From positions 17,929,312 through 17,993,311 of the forward strand of contig NC_092675.1 of NCBI RefSeq assembly GCF_964355755.1: DNA of 64,000 nt. Reading direction: 5' to 3'. Shown piece after piece: positions 1-11,180 of this stretch. The translations under genes and the position numbers were made by a program. Each line of letters starts with the position of its first letter. The stretch's first letter is position 1. Below the pieces are notes generated by a model that saw only the letters and a list, made by a program, of their open reading frames with translations, was not told where the DNA came from and did not search any database. The stretch is from Antedon mediterranea (lineage: Eukaryota; Echinodermata; Crinoidea; Comatulida; Antedonidae).

Positions 1-2001
1 GGCTATTAGGCGTTGCTAGAATGTATATTGTTACAAAATATAAATTGGCCCTTTTGGGGAAAGCCCCATTTGAAAATCAAAAATATTCGCGGGTGACGAA
101 TATATTCCTATTCCTCCAATGGACAATTTGCAGTTTTTTGCCTATAACTCTTGAAATCTATGGAGTATTTTCTAAAAAATGCTTGTGCATTTGCAGAAAC
201 GTATTTAGAATTTTTTTTAGATAAAGTTATTACCGTATAAACGGTTATTCATTGAGTAAATGACGTTTTTTTTCTGGCAATACCAAAGTTAGCCTGGCAA
301 CGTTGTCCGGGATACAGCTCCGTGTGCAATGATGCGTCTCCATATTTTCCGTTCGTGTATTTCGTATATCGTTCATAATTTATACTGCTAAAATGTGTTA
401 GTTTCTTTAGTTTTTAGTTTAGCAGAATTAAATTAATATGAGATGATAATTTATTTGTCACGAATCAGGCAGTTCGAAAACGAATTTTATTCATATTTTA
501 ATTTGGCTTGACAATGAGCACAGCAAGTTGTTGATATCGCTTTGATCCTTAGATGCACATGAAACGGAGCCTCGCCGCATGTGGTGGATGGGTGGTGGAT
601 CGACTTCGTGCGCTGGATTGGGGGCCTAGTAAAGGTTTGGGAGGTAGGCCTTCTAAATTCGGGTTTTAGAACAAAGTAAATTTTAGGGACCTATATTTCA
701 ACAACATTAGATATTGAATAAATTAGTATTAGTGTCAACGATTCGCGTATCTTTGTAGGCCGTCAATCATTCACTGACTATCGGCGTCCGGCATACACGC
801 TCTCGATATCGTCGTGTGTATATGTGACGTCGTGAATATAGAGGCTTCCGACGGCCGTTAAAATAGAATATTGCAATGGCATGAGTAATTTTCGCTAATT
901 TACCAAGGTATCTTAAAATTTCGTTTTTTCTCAAAATACTATACATTTTGTTTTTATTTGTATGGGTTTGTGTTAATTTGATACATTTAAATAACATGTG
1001 TGAATTTCTTGAAATTCGAAAGTCCATTTCAGGTCCATTTTAATACATGCCAACTTGGATAAGTTGATCTAATAATAATAAATATCTACCTGGGATCTCT
1101 GTTGACAAGAAAATAGTTGTCAAAACATGGATGAGGTCTTTCACAGTTAAAGTTCCAGTCCCTACGTTTTTTAGATCTAATTTAAGGTCACAAACTACAT
1201 TTATTGTAAAAATAAATACTATATATGGTCTTATTGAGATAACTTTTTTCGTCTTTAAACGGTTAAAAATGTGAAAAATAAGTTGATTCTAATAATGTTA
1301 GCGGCCCTTTATAAACCCCAACATGCATTGCGCGTGGATTGATATTTTTGTTTCTATTCTGTAATTCCACCACTTTTCGATCAATCATGAGGCCAAAACA
1401 AATGGAAGACTTTTCAGCGAAATATTCACCCCAATTTGTATCAACGGTTTCTGGCAAAAACAGAAAGACAATTGATGCAGCAACTATACGTTAGGCCTAC
1501 AGCTAGCGTACGATGTTCGTTTGTTACCAACGTTTGCCAGCTAGGCCTACAAAACTAAGCCTAGCTGGGCTAGCCTGAAGACCATCCACGAGAGGACATT
1601 CATCGCGAGCTACTTAGGTAGTGCATTCTTTCTCTCTTTTTATCATAATTTACCATAAAACGTACATTTAAGACCAGGAAAAATGACCTGGTTTAATGTT
1701 CTTAAAGTAATATATATGCATTACTTTTACGAAGCGTCACAAATTGTAGCGAATGGGTCTTTAACCATCCATGGAATTTAAAGGTTTTCCATTGCTGTAT
1801 GGTTGACTGTTTAGAAGGAAATGCAAGGTTGACTTGATCTTTAATTCAGTCGTTATCATCTCGAAGAACTACAGTAGGCAAATGGTCAACCATTCTGAAA
1901 GACAATAAAACAATTTCAGACATAATTGACCATACGAGAAGTCACTTCTTGTCAAAATGCTGTACAGTTTCCATTATTTAAACTACCTTTTTTTTTTACA
2001 G
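1..2001. other. Upstream region, no recognised gene
   Basis: No reading frame here resembles a known protein. The short open frames lack family motifs and credible splice contexts. The stretch should contain introns, and possibly the promoter and first exons, of RPS24. I searched for the conserved eS24 N-terminal exon, which ends a few codons before the exon at 2002, and did not find a convincing match. AGGCCTA-type words near 1490-1570 recur throughout the window and are probably repeat-derived. Confidence 0.5.
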
Positions 2002-2652
2002 CTTGTTGATGTAATTCATCCAGGTAAAGCAACAGTTCCCAAGACAGAAATTCGTGAAAAGCTTGCGTCGATGTACAAGACAACCCCTGATGTAATCTTC
2101 TGCTTCGGATACAAAACTCAATTTGGAGGTGGACGAACAACAGGCTTTGCACTTATCTATGACACGCTCGACAATGCAAAAAAGATTGAGCCCAAGTTCA
2201 GGTTGCAAAGAGTAAGTTTAATTTCTATTCTGGTTTGCATAACATTAAGTTTTGCTTTTAACTCACAAAAGTGGCTGAGTTTAAATTATAGTTTCTCATT
2301 GTAATGCATTTTATTTTACAATTAGAAAGTTTGCACGTTTTGAATAATAATAATTATTTTAAAATTTAAAAGTTTGAAATAAGTATTGTTATTCTCAATT
2401 TTGTTAAAAACAAATACACTCTAGTGTTATTCATAAAAAAACAATCTTTTAGAGTATGCATTGATGGCAGAAATAAACAAAAAATGTTAAAAGTTTGAAT
2501 TTTTCATTCTAACAACATGTATATTGTTTTGATTGCAGCATGGATTATACGAGAAAAAGAGGCCCACACGAAAACAAAGAAAAGAACGAAAGAACAGAAT
2601 GAAGAAGGTTCGCGGTACAAAGAAAAACAAAGTGTCGGCTGGCAAGAAATAA
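2002..2652 (+). CDS. RPS24: 40S ribosomal protein eS24 (RPS24), last two coding exons
   Basis: Component of the small ribosomal subunit, needed for 18S rRNA maturation. Two exons are clear. The first, 2002..2211, is 70 codons in phase 0, preceded by a pyrimidine tract ending ACAG and followed by GTAAGT. The second, 2539..2652, follows TTGCAG and ends in TAA. The first contains the family segments [30 protein letters not shown] and [16 protein letters not shown]; the second begins [19 protein letters not shown] and has the usual basic C-terminus. Together they give 107 residues of a protein normally about 130 long. About 20 N-terminal residues, usually on one or two short 5' exons, are missing and may lie before the window. 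ATTAAA near 2697 is a possible polyadenylation signal. The frame is intact, so this is unlikely to be a processed pseudogene. Confidence 0.95.
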
Positions 2653-3880
2653 TTGGTATACAATGAGTCAATAACAGTGTACATGTCCGTAATTATATTA
2701 AAAGCTATATGACGGCAGTAACAGTTGTCTGTGTCTACATTTGAGTGGTCTTTTTCATTTAATATCTACATATTATTTGACTGTATAACTATAGTAAACA
2801 AAATCAAACCGATGCATTTCTTGAATTGTGAAATTCACCATTGTTTTTACAAGCACAGGAGTCCATGAGTATAAATAAATTTTGATTATTTCATTAGTAA
2901 AGTACTGTACAATCAAATTATTAATGAAGACATTTTTGTTAGTACCTTGGGATATTTGATCAGGAAACCAAATTCTATTATCCAAGTTACATTTGGTTTC
3001 CTGGTCATATTCAGCGGAGTTGCAGTAAACTTTAGTAACCATGGTATTTTGTGTCTAAATACCGATTTAAATAATGCAACATAGTTGGTTTAGATTTTTT
3101 TTTCTTTTTATTCCCAGTCATTAAGGTAGGGTTTGTGCATACACAAAAAATAACAAACCACAAATTCATCTATTTTTATATTTATTTTCAAATTAGAAAT
3201 ATATATTTGACTTTGATTTTTTTTCTCATTAATCACATCAAAATAATTTTGATAGAATGATTACATTCATTAGTTACAATATTTTACAGTACAGTATAAT
3301 GGTTGGACTTATTACCGTTTCTCACACCTAATATAAAAAAGGATTAATTTCACACGTATACAATAAGTGCTTGTATCAATACCATATGTCATTTTAGTAT
3401 TGAATTTTTCTCAACTTATACACAGTTGTGGTCAAATCATATATATAATTTATTTTGTTTATGGCCAACGTTTGTTGTGAACAATGTAAGTTAGTTTTAC
3501 ATTCATCTGAATGATTGATGAAACTAAGCCAGGACTAGGAGCCGCCATAAGAGTCAGCAGTGCTGATTTCAAATGCCTAATGGGACCCCAGCTACAGCAC
3601 CGAGATAGTCTCCCATCCAAGCTCTAACCAGGCCCAACATTGCTTAACTTTGATGATCTGACGAGAACCGGTGTTTCAATGTGGTAAAGCTGTATTATTA
3701 TTTTTTCCATATTATACAAAGGATCAAAACGTTGAGATTAAAATGAAATAGTATAAAATGACAATTACATTTAAAAGTCTGTTAGTACTGTATCAGCCAC
3801 ACACTGCAATATCAACAAATAGCAGCATTAACATTTTACTATTCTATCACTTTATTATACAGTTTTTGTCATTTCGGAAA
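2653..3880. other. Intergenic region between RPS24 and SGPL1 copy A
   Basis: The 3' ends of RPS24 (+) and SGPL1 copy A (-) face each other here. Apart from a 5S-rRNA-like relic (3588-3691) and putative polyadenylation signals, including TTTATT (AATAAA on the minus strand) near 3852, I see only AT-rich sequence. Confidence 0.6.
3588..3691 (-). pseudogene. 5S rRNA-derived sequence (5S pseudogene or SINE3-type relic)
   Basis: Read on the minus strand this matches the conserved core of metazoan 5S rRNA: GGGCCTGGTTAG, then a GCTTGGATGGGAGAC stretch and a GGTGCTGTAG end, with several substitutions and a short deletion near the 3' end. The internal promoter region is partly degraded. Non-5S sequence follows the 3' end, which would fit a 5S-headed SINE, but a lone pseudogene is equally possible. 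Confidence 0.75.
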
Positions 3881-6800
3881 CTATATTGTACTGTAGTAGG
3901 CTTCTAGATATCCTTGTACAAACTCTGCTACCATGGATCTATCTGGTATGCTTTCCGCCATGCCGTAAATTGCCGCCTGTAAAACAATAATTATAAATGT
4001 TTAAATAGTAATTAAAAATCATATGAAAAAAGGAGATAGTTGCAAGAATGTTATCCAAGGTCCTTATTGGAAGGTAAGCACATTACCATTTAGGGGCAAT
4101 ACAACAGATACTGTATGTTCATTTTTTTGTGACACATTCATCTGTCATTCCAAATTCCCTGCAATGAATACACTTTTTCCTCAGTTTCAAATTGAAAGCT
4201 TCCTATTCTTTTACTGAAGGTGTACTGTACTACTGTTTATAGAATATTTTAACAAATTGATGGACTTTTTTAAAAACCAATAGCAAAACATAATGCATAC
4301 AATTCCTTCGGCAGGTGCCTTGGGGTCCTTCATGATTTCTGCTGTACATTCCTCGAGGTCTTTTACAAATCCCTCTGCAACCCCTGGCAGTGTATGCATC
4401 TTGGTGACACAGAAATTTACCCTGTTAAAAGAACACAAAAAAAACCAAAAAGAATGAAGAAACAAACTGGATTGACATCATAATTTAGACATTTGTTAGT
4501 ATGCAGAACAAGCATTTTATATTAACCACTCGTATTGTAAATTAACTTTCATTGGTTATTCATTTTTCAATACACCAAATGTACTTCGTCATTTATCATC
4601 AGATAATTTTTATTACCTGAAAATTATTGGAAATAAAATTTCCCACTAGAAACTAAAGAATAAATCAATATACTGCTATTCAATGCACATGTAAATCTAC
4701 CCATAGTTGGGTATATGTACACATGTATTGGAGTGACTGATTCATGTGGGTATTAGGCCCATCCACTACATTTTGGTTCTACTGTACACTTCTAAGCATT
4801 ACCACAAGGCTAGAAAACTTACCCTGCTGGGTATTGTACAGTGAACATATGCCAGCCTTTCTTAGTCAATGCTGAACCTAAACGATAGATATCAAATGTA
4901 TTTGAAGATATCGAGAGAATATTCACATCTGGCTTTCCTTGCACTGTTAACCCCGGCATCTTGCGAACACTGCAATTCAAAATTAAGTTGAATTATGTTT
5001 TTGTTTAAACTTTTTATTGAATACAGTAGTACATTAAAAAAACATGCTCATGCTCTGGTGCCCCTGGGTTTAACTAGTGAGCGCTCATAGCTGTTACACA
5101 TTCTCATTGCACTTCAATTTAAGATGGTGAATGTATATGATATGCACGGCTTACCATTCTTCAACGTATTGTCTTGTTTTTATGATTTTCACTGCATTTT
5201 CTTGGTAGCCATCAAGACCAACATACATCATTGTGGCCCAGCATGTTGCAATAATAGCACCAGATCTTGTGCCTTTACAGAAAAGAAAAGTTGAATTTCA
5301 GTACACATAATAAGAAGCTTTCGATTTTTTATAAAATAAATTCAATCTAGGCCTGATACTTAGTAACATTGAAGCAGCGTATGAACAATCTAGGCCTGAT
5401 ACTTAGTAACATTGAAGCAGCATATGAACAATCTAGGCCTGATACTTAGTAACATTGAAGCAGCATATGAACAATCTAGGCCTGATACTTAGTAACATTG
5501 AAGCAGCGTATGAACAATCTAGGCCTGATACTTAGTAACATTGAAGCAGCGTATGAACAATCTAGGCCTGATACTTAGTAACATTGAAGCAGCGTATGAA
5601 CAATCTAGGCCTGATACTTAGTAACATTGAAGCAGCGTATGAACAATCTAGGCCTGATACTTAGTAACATTGAAGCAGCGTATGAACAATCTAGGCCTGA
5701 TACTTAGTAACATTGAAGCAGCATATGAACAATCTAGGCCTGATACTTAGTAACATTGAAGCAGCATATGAACAATCTAGGCCTGATACTTAGTAACATT
5801 GAAGCAGCGTATGAACAATCTAGGCCTGATACTTAGTAACATTGAAGCAGCATATGAACAATCTAGGCCTGATACTTAGTAACATTGAAGCAGCATATGA
5901 ACAATCTAGGCCTGATACTTAGTAACATTGAAGCAGCATATGAACAATCTAGGCCTGATACTTAGTAACATTGAAGCAGCGTATGAACTTACCGCCCACT
6001 GCAGGGGATGCATACACACCTCCGCACCAGTCAGTGTTGATGTAAAACTGACCCATTCGATAATCAGCATTTTTGTAAACGACAATTGAGTTTCCTTTTG
6101 GTGCTAGGCCATACTAAAACAGAAATTATTTTATTTCATTCATTATGTAACTTTACAATCTACAAATTAAAAAAACAACTCTACATTACCTTGTGAGCAT
6201 CAGCTGATATGCTTGTAACACCATCAACTGCGAAATCCATCGGAGGTAAGTCCATTCCTGCTTTCTTAGCAAATGGAATGATGAAGCCACCCATACAAGC
6301 GTCAACATGAACTGGAATGTTGTAATACTTCCCAAGCTAAGAAATTAAGCAACAAATATAGTAATGTAAAATTGAAAACTAAAATGTAAATAATACCTGT
6401 AATAATAATAATAATAATAATACCCAAATGTTCTAAACCTATTGGAATAGTTTAGCAGTAATGTTTCTCAGAAAATAAAAATGTAAGAAAATCATTAATC
6501 CTACTCCTGTCAGCTATCCAAAGTGTTACCTTAGCAACTTCTTCTACTTGTTCAATCACACCATAAGGAAATGACGGAGCAGATACCACAAGCATACAAG
6601 TGTTTTTGTTTATTTTTCGTCTCATTGCCTGAAATAAGAATAAAGTAATGCTGAATTTAGTTTAGCCTCTTTTGAGCGTACAGTATGTACAAGGTATGAA
6701 CTCTTTGTCTCTTTGGAGCGCATTTTGGATTCATTCTAAATCACAGAAAGTAATAATTTGACAGACATAGATGACCTAGAGTTGTTTTCACAGAACGAAT

Positions 6801-9800
6801 AGTCAACATAACCTCCAGTGGAGGTATTGTAGCATTTTAAAAGAAAAGTTGTGTGCCTCAATTAGGGTCATCTTTCAGTTTCTTTTTAGGGATCCTTTAA
6901 CTTTAACATTTTGAATGTTATTTTGTTAATAAATGTTTATACTTACTGGTATGTTAATCAGCTTTGTCACTGGATCTACAGGAATTTCAACATACCTCAT
7001 TTTGAAATATTTAGCAGCTTTTGCAAATGCAGCGTGACCACTGATTGGTGCTAAACTAGAATAAATACATTTTTTAAAAAGAAAATCATAGTGGTGGAAT
7101 CAACATCACTACTTTTACAAAATAGAAATTACTAGAAACAAAGTATATGAAGATATTAACATACATTTGCGGCGTTTTAATTCCATGTTTGTAGGCACGC
7201 TCCCTGTAAGCCTTGCACGCCATTAAAATGCTTTCTGTACCACCAGATGTCATCTTAAATAATATTAATCATATATCAAATAATCAATTTATTAGTATGA
7301 ATAACATATCTAAAATGCAATCATATGTTTTTATGAAATGTAGGCTTATTTTATAAATTCACAAACCGTTCCACATGCATCAGGTCCACCGTGAAAGAAA
7401 TTGCAACACATTGCTACGACCTCTGCTTCCATCTTACGAGTTCCAGGGAAAACATCAGGATGCAGCAAGTTATCGCCTACAAATATGCCATAGATCTGTC
7501 AAGAAAGGAATCTATACTTAGAGTATCTTTAACATGTACTGTATGTACTGTACACAGGACAGCATTATGTCCCATCTGAAGACCACAAGGCAATTACAGT
7601 AAAGTATCCTGCCCAAAGTTACAATCAATATAAGACAGGTTTGAATAACATAGCTTGATTCATACCATTACTCCCTGGTCTATACAGCACCTAGGCAGTC
7701 TCCAATCTAAGAACGCAACTGGGAGAAAAGCCAGATTAGGCAGTCAAAAGAAATGCTTACTCTTTCCATAAGGCTTTCATGCTCCGCCCCACAATTGTAT
7801 ACCGCACCAGACAAGCGCCCTCCCTTCCAATCAATCTTTTCTAAATATAAACACAATTTACAATGTACTGTTATTTTGAAATTATAAAAAAAATGAAGAA
7901 TTTGGTAAAGTTTAATATTTTAATGAACATAAAAATTTCCCGTACTGTATTTTCCAGAGCGGCTAACAGACGAAACCCGACTTCAACCATTCCAATAACC
8001 CTATCATCCTATGATAATTATGTGTGATTAAAAATATTTAAGTGTGTACATACCCATACTTTTATATTTAGTCTTAACTAAATTTAACAGCTCATCTTTT
8101 GGTATTCCCGTTTCAGGTAAGCGAGTGTTATAAACATCGCCATCAGGCAGAGGAAACATGTCACTTGTAATCGCTGCTTTGGTTTTTTCCAACTCTTCTT
8201 TGATCTGAATAAATTAGATGTTATCATATTGACTGTATATCTGCCACATTGGTAGAAAAAAATCTAGTCCAAATAAACAAAAATAACATACACACACATT
8301 CATATACAATAGCCAGTGGTTTATCTAAAATGTTGAAGATTGGTACTCAGATCCAAGAAATTTCAAATAGAGGTTGTGAACATTCTAAAAGCCTATAGTC
8401 TTATACCTCTTTTACACCACCGAGCTTAGAACAAACAGATAAATTTCCATTTCACACCTGATTCATTAACCCGAGAATGACATGGGTTGCATGTATTTAC
8501 AATGCAAAACACCAACCCAGCAACCTAGGTAACTTTTTACGTCTTTTACATCGGGCCTACATTTCTGCGTCCCGGTTATGACTCAGTTTACACAATTCCG
8601 GATCAACTCCGCACTTTTGCTGCCGGTGTAAAAGAGGTATATAGGTCTATAAATAACTCAATAATCAAAATAAAACTATTATTTTTGGTCAATAACAAAG
8701 ACAGTATATGACACACATAATGCACCTTGCCATTTATGCAATGAACATAAAAGATTTGTACCCAATCTACTAAATTATAATGAACCCACTTTTGTACCAA
8801 TCACTGGAAGACGCCTCAACATCCTAAAAAATGACAGTTTAAATCTTTCAAATAAACCTAGGGATAATGAAAAAATAACTCATTAAATTTAATATTATTA
8901 TAAACAATAATTAAAAATAATAATAATTAAAATAAAATGATAAATATTAGGAATAGCGGTTTTGGAATATACCATATACAGTACCGTATATCCTCGGGTG
9001 TAAACCCACTTCGGGTCTAATCCCACCCCCTTATGTCTGATTTCACAAAAAACAGGCATATACCTAGGTATAGTCCCAGTATTGACTTTGGTCTGGAGGT
9101 AGGCCTCTCTCTAGCCAGTTCAGATGAGTTTTACAAGAAATGCTTATCAATCATTTTGTTCCTGAACCATGGTTTCCCCGGGTATAGGAGTTCCACCCCA
9201 CACAGTCGGCCCAGCTTTGTGTTCTAGGGGTGGGAATATATCAGAGGATGTGCTACTCACCTAGCTCATGGAGAAACAGCTGATGGTACAACCAATTACA
9301 GATGATCATTACTCCAACAGTGACCATGATGATCTGCCAGGCCTCTCTACCTTCACATTGTGCATTAATAGCATCTCTTGTATGTTGCAGATACAACAAA
9401 CTCATTTCCTTCAAATAAAAAATAAACAAAATATTTGTGATTGAAAAGTACTACTGCATGAAAGTAAAACTGATTTCTATCAATTTCTAACAATGGCTTC
9501 CCAGACAAAATACATGAAAGGTATAGTTTTCCATAATATAAACTATTGATAATGGTCCGTTAAGAGGGTAGAATGTGTTAATGGTGATGATGAATAACTT
9601 TGGTCAATCTAAAGTGGGAAAATCGATGGTGTTTTCACAGTACTGTATTGTATTGTATTGGCCTATCCATCAAATTACAACCATTTTTCTGGTTGTTTAA
9701 ACATTGTTCCATCTAATACAATACATTAAGCTAGACTTTAAGTTGTGGAAGTAGATATAAAAGGTTATCCCCCTCCGAAAAATGTAAACACCCAGGTCTA

Positions 9801-9862
9801 TTACAACACCGCAGATTGAATCCGAAATTAACACATACCCACCACACATCCAAGTACTCCAT
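3881..9862 (-). CDS. SGPL1: Sphingosine-1-phosphate lyase, copy A (15 exons)
   Basis: PLP-dependent lyase of the ER membrane; splits sphingosine 1-phosphate into a fatty aldehyde and phosphoethanolamine. Exons: 9839..9862, 9261..9408, 8790..8857, 8054..8204, 7761..7840, 7367..7495, 7165..7253, 6947..7055, 6530..6628, 6190..6336, 5993..6113, 5155..5272, 4823..4969, 4301..4421, 3881..3976. All join in frame to 548 aa (human about 568). A membrane segment lies near residues 32-50. PLP-site features follow: [22 protein letters not shown] and TSISADAHK, with the Schiff-base Lys at residue 348. It ends [16 protein letters not shown] and a short tail. Odd: the normally conserved FAWSNPLHPD segment reads [10 protein letters not shown]. 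Start chosen because M-E-Y begins the first exon of both copies. No frame break is seen, so it is probably an active but diverged paralogue. Confidence 0.93.
5343..5987. repeat. 43-bp minisatellite, 15 copies
   Basis: Exactly 645 bp, that is 15 units of 43 bp. Each unit reads CAATCTAGGCCTGATACTTA, then GTAACATTGAAGCAGC, then RTATGAA. Copies differ almost only at one G/A position (GCGTATG or GCATATG). The array lies in the intron of SGPL1 copy A between exons 5993..6113 and 5155..5272. On the gene strand it begins right at the splice donor. Confidence 0.97.
7676..7735 (-). repeat. Weak 5S-rRNA-like relic
   Basis: The segment CCTAGGCAGTCTCCAATCTA and what follows aligns without gaps, with about a quarter mismatches, to the minus-strand form of the 5S rRNA segment that also appears at 3588-3691. 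It lies in an intron of SGPL1 copy A. Too degraded to be certain. Confidence 0.3.
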
Positions 9863-11180
9863 GTTCCTTTTGTGGATTCTCTTTACAGTCTAAAGTATAT
9901 TCATGACCTTATTGAAATTTCTTCCTGTTCATAAAAGAAAATAAACATTTGACCAATCAAATCATTGTAAAACAAAAATTGTTACCAATTACCTTTGTTT
10001 TCAACATGTATTGTTACTTGAAACACAAAAAATGACAGGTCAAAATATTCTAAATTTAAATTGGCCATATCAAAGTAATATTAAAGTTATTCACTTTAAG
10101 TCGAAAATTCAAGCCAAAAACAAGTTTACGTAATTATACAGGTAAATTATTTTGATTACATTTCGTCTGGAAAATCTTCATAGGCGAAAGTAAACAAAGA
10201 TTTCAAACCACAAGTATGCATTATGCATGATGCTAATTAGGATTTTTTACAACTCGTCACGGTTGAGAAAGTGTTTTCACACAGATCGCAAGGAAGTTTT
10301 ATGATTATGCATACAGAGTAGCCAAACAAGCACGTTGCATTATGAGATATGTTTTGATCGAAAACTTTGACTGGAAGTCAAATTTATTTTTTGAACAAAA
10401 AAACATCTGTATTCAGTTAAATGATTTTTTTTCCACAAATTTTTGGTGAAAGTTAATAACTATTTTGATATTTCAAAATGACCCACTTTTTTTCGAAATC
10501 TTTTTGTAAAATATTTTTTGGAATTGGTCAAAGGGAAAAACATCTTTAAGGTTTATTTAATAATAATATGTCTACGACCATGAGGCTCAAAACAAGGTAG
10601 AAATTACGTCATTTCATATGCTATGCGATAGAGATAGGTTTTCAGCAATTGTTTGAAGATGTCAATAGAATTGGCATTCTTGATTGATTGTGGAAGAGTA
10701 TTCCATAAGGATAGAGCTGAATGACAATGAGAATGAGAAGAGAAAAAAATGTAATGTCTACATTCTTGGAATAATATTAAATAATAGTCGAGGCGAAGAT
10801 ATGGCTGAATGATGAAGATTTACAAGCCCTCTACTGTAATATTTTGATTAGTTTATTTTTTACTGTATTTACACAAAGTATATAACCGTATTATAAGGCA
10901 ATCTATAAGAAATTGAGTCCTTCTTACCCTCTGAGAGTGTTAAATCATAACAGGTAAGTGTTCTCTTTGACTCTGGTTGATTATCTGCATAATATAAGAC
11001 CAGGGGGCGTGTTTGTTATGGATGCCACCATGTGACATTTTAAAACGCCACCTACGATATATTGCGAAATTGAGAATCTCTCCAATTTTGATCTCTCTTA
11101 CTATACTGTGCGGTCGTGTGTGTGAAAAGATCTTATATAACAGTAGATTTAATATACTGAAATTGTATTTATTTATAAAA
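9863..11180. promoter_or_regulatory. Shared head-to-head intergenic region of the two SGPL1 copies
   Basis: The 1.3 kb between the two divergent start codons must hold both promoters unless untranslated exons lie elsewhere. No TATA box or CpG island stands out. It contains a dispersed repeat (about 10004-10380) also found in an intron of copy B. The part around 10560-10830 resembles old retroelement 3' sequence but I cannot name it. Confidence 0.5.
10004..10380. repeat. Dispersed repeat, copy 1 (~375 bp)
   Basis: Nearly the same sequence occurs at about 16339-16708 in the same orientation. Shared landmarks are CTTGAAACACAAAAAATGA, TTAAATTGGCCATATCAAAG, GCATTATGCATGATGCTAAT and TTATGATTATGCATACAGAG. 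The ends are not sharply defined and no terminal inverted repeat is visible, so the class is unknown. Confidence 0.8.

Noticed and set aside
1579-1616. Possible RPS24 5' exon (TIHERTFIASYL-like translation before a GTAGTG donor)
   Set aside because: Only about five of twelve residues match the eS24 N-terminus, the phase does not fit the phase-0 exon at 2002, and the conserved RLLQRKQ end is absent.
5343-5987. CRISPR-like regular repeats
   Set aside because: The 43-bp units are directly contiguous with no unique spacers, and lie in a eukaryotic intron: a minisatellite.
9033-9227. Small plus-strand gene in SGPL1 copy A intron 2
   Set aside because: The sequence is related to the repeat words of the element at 15014-15704 and has no protein-like pattern.
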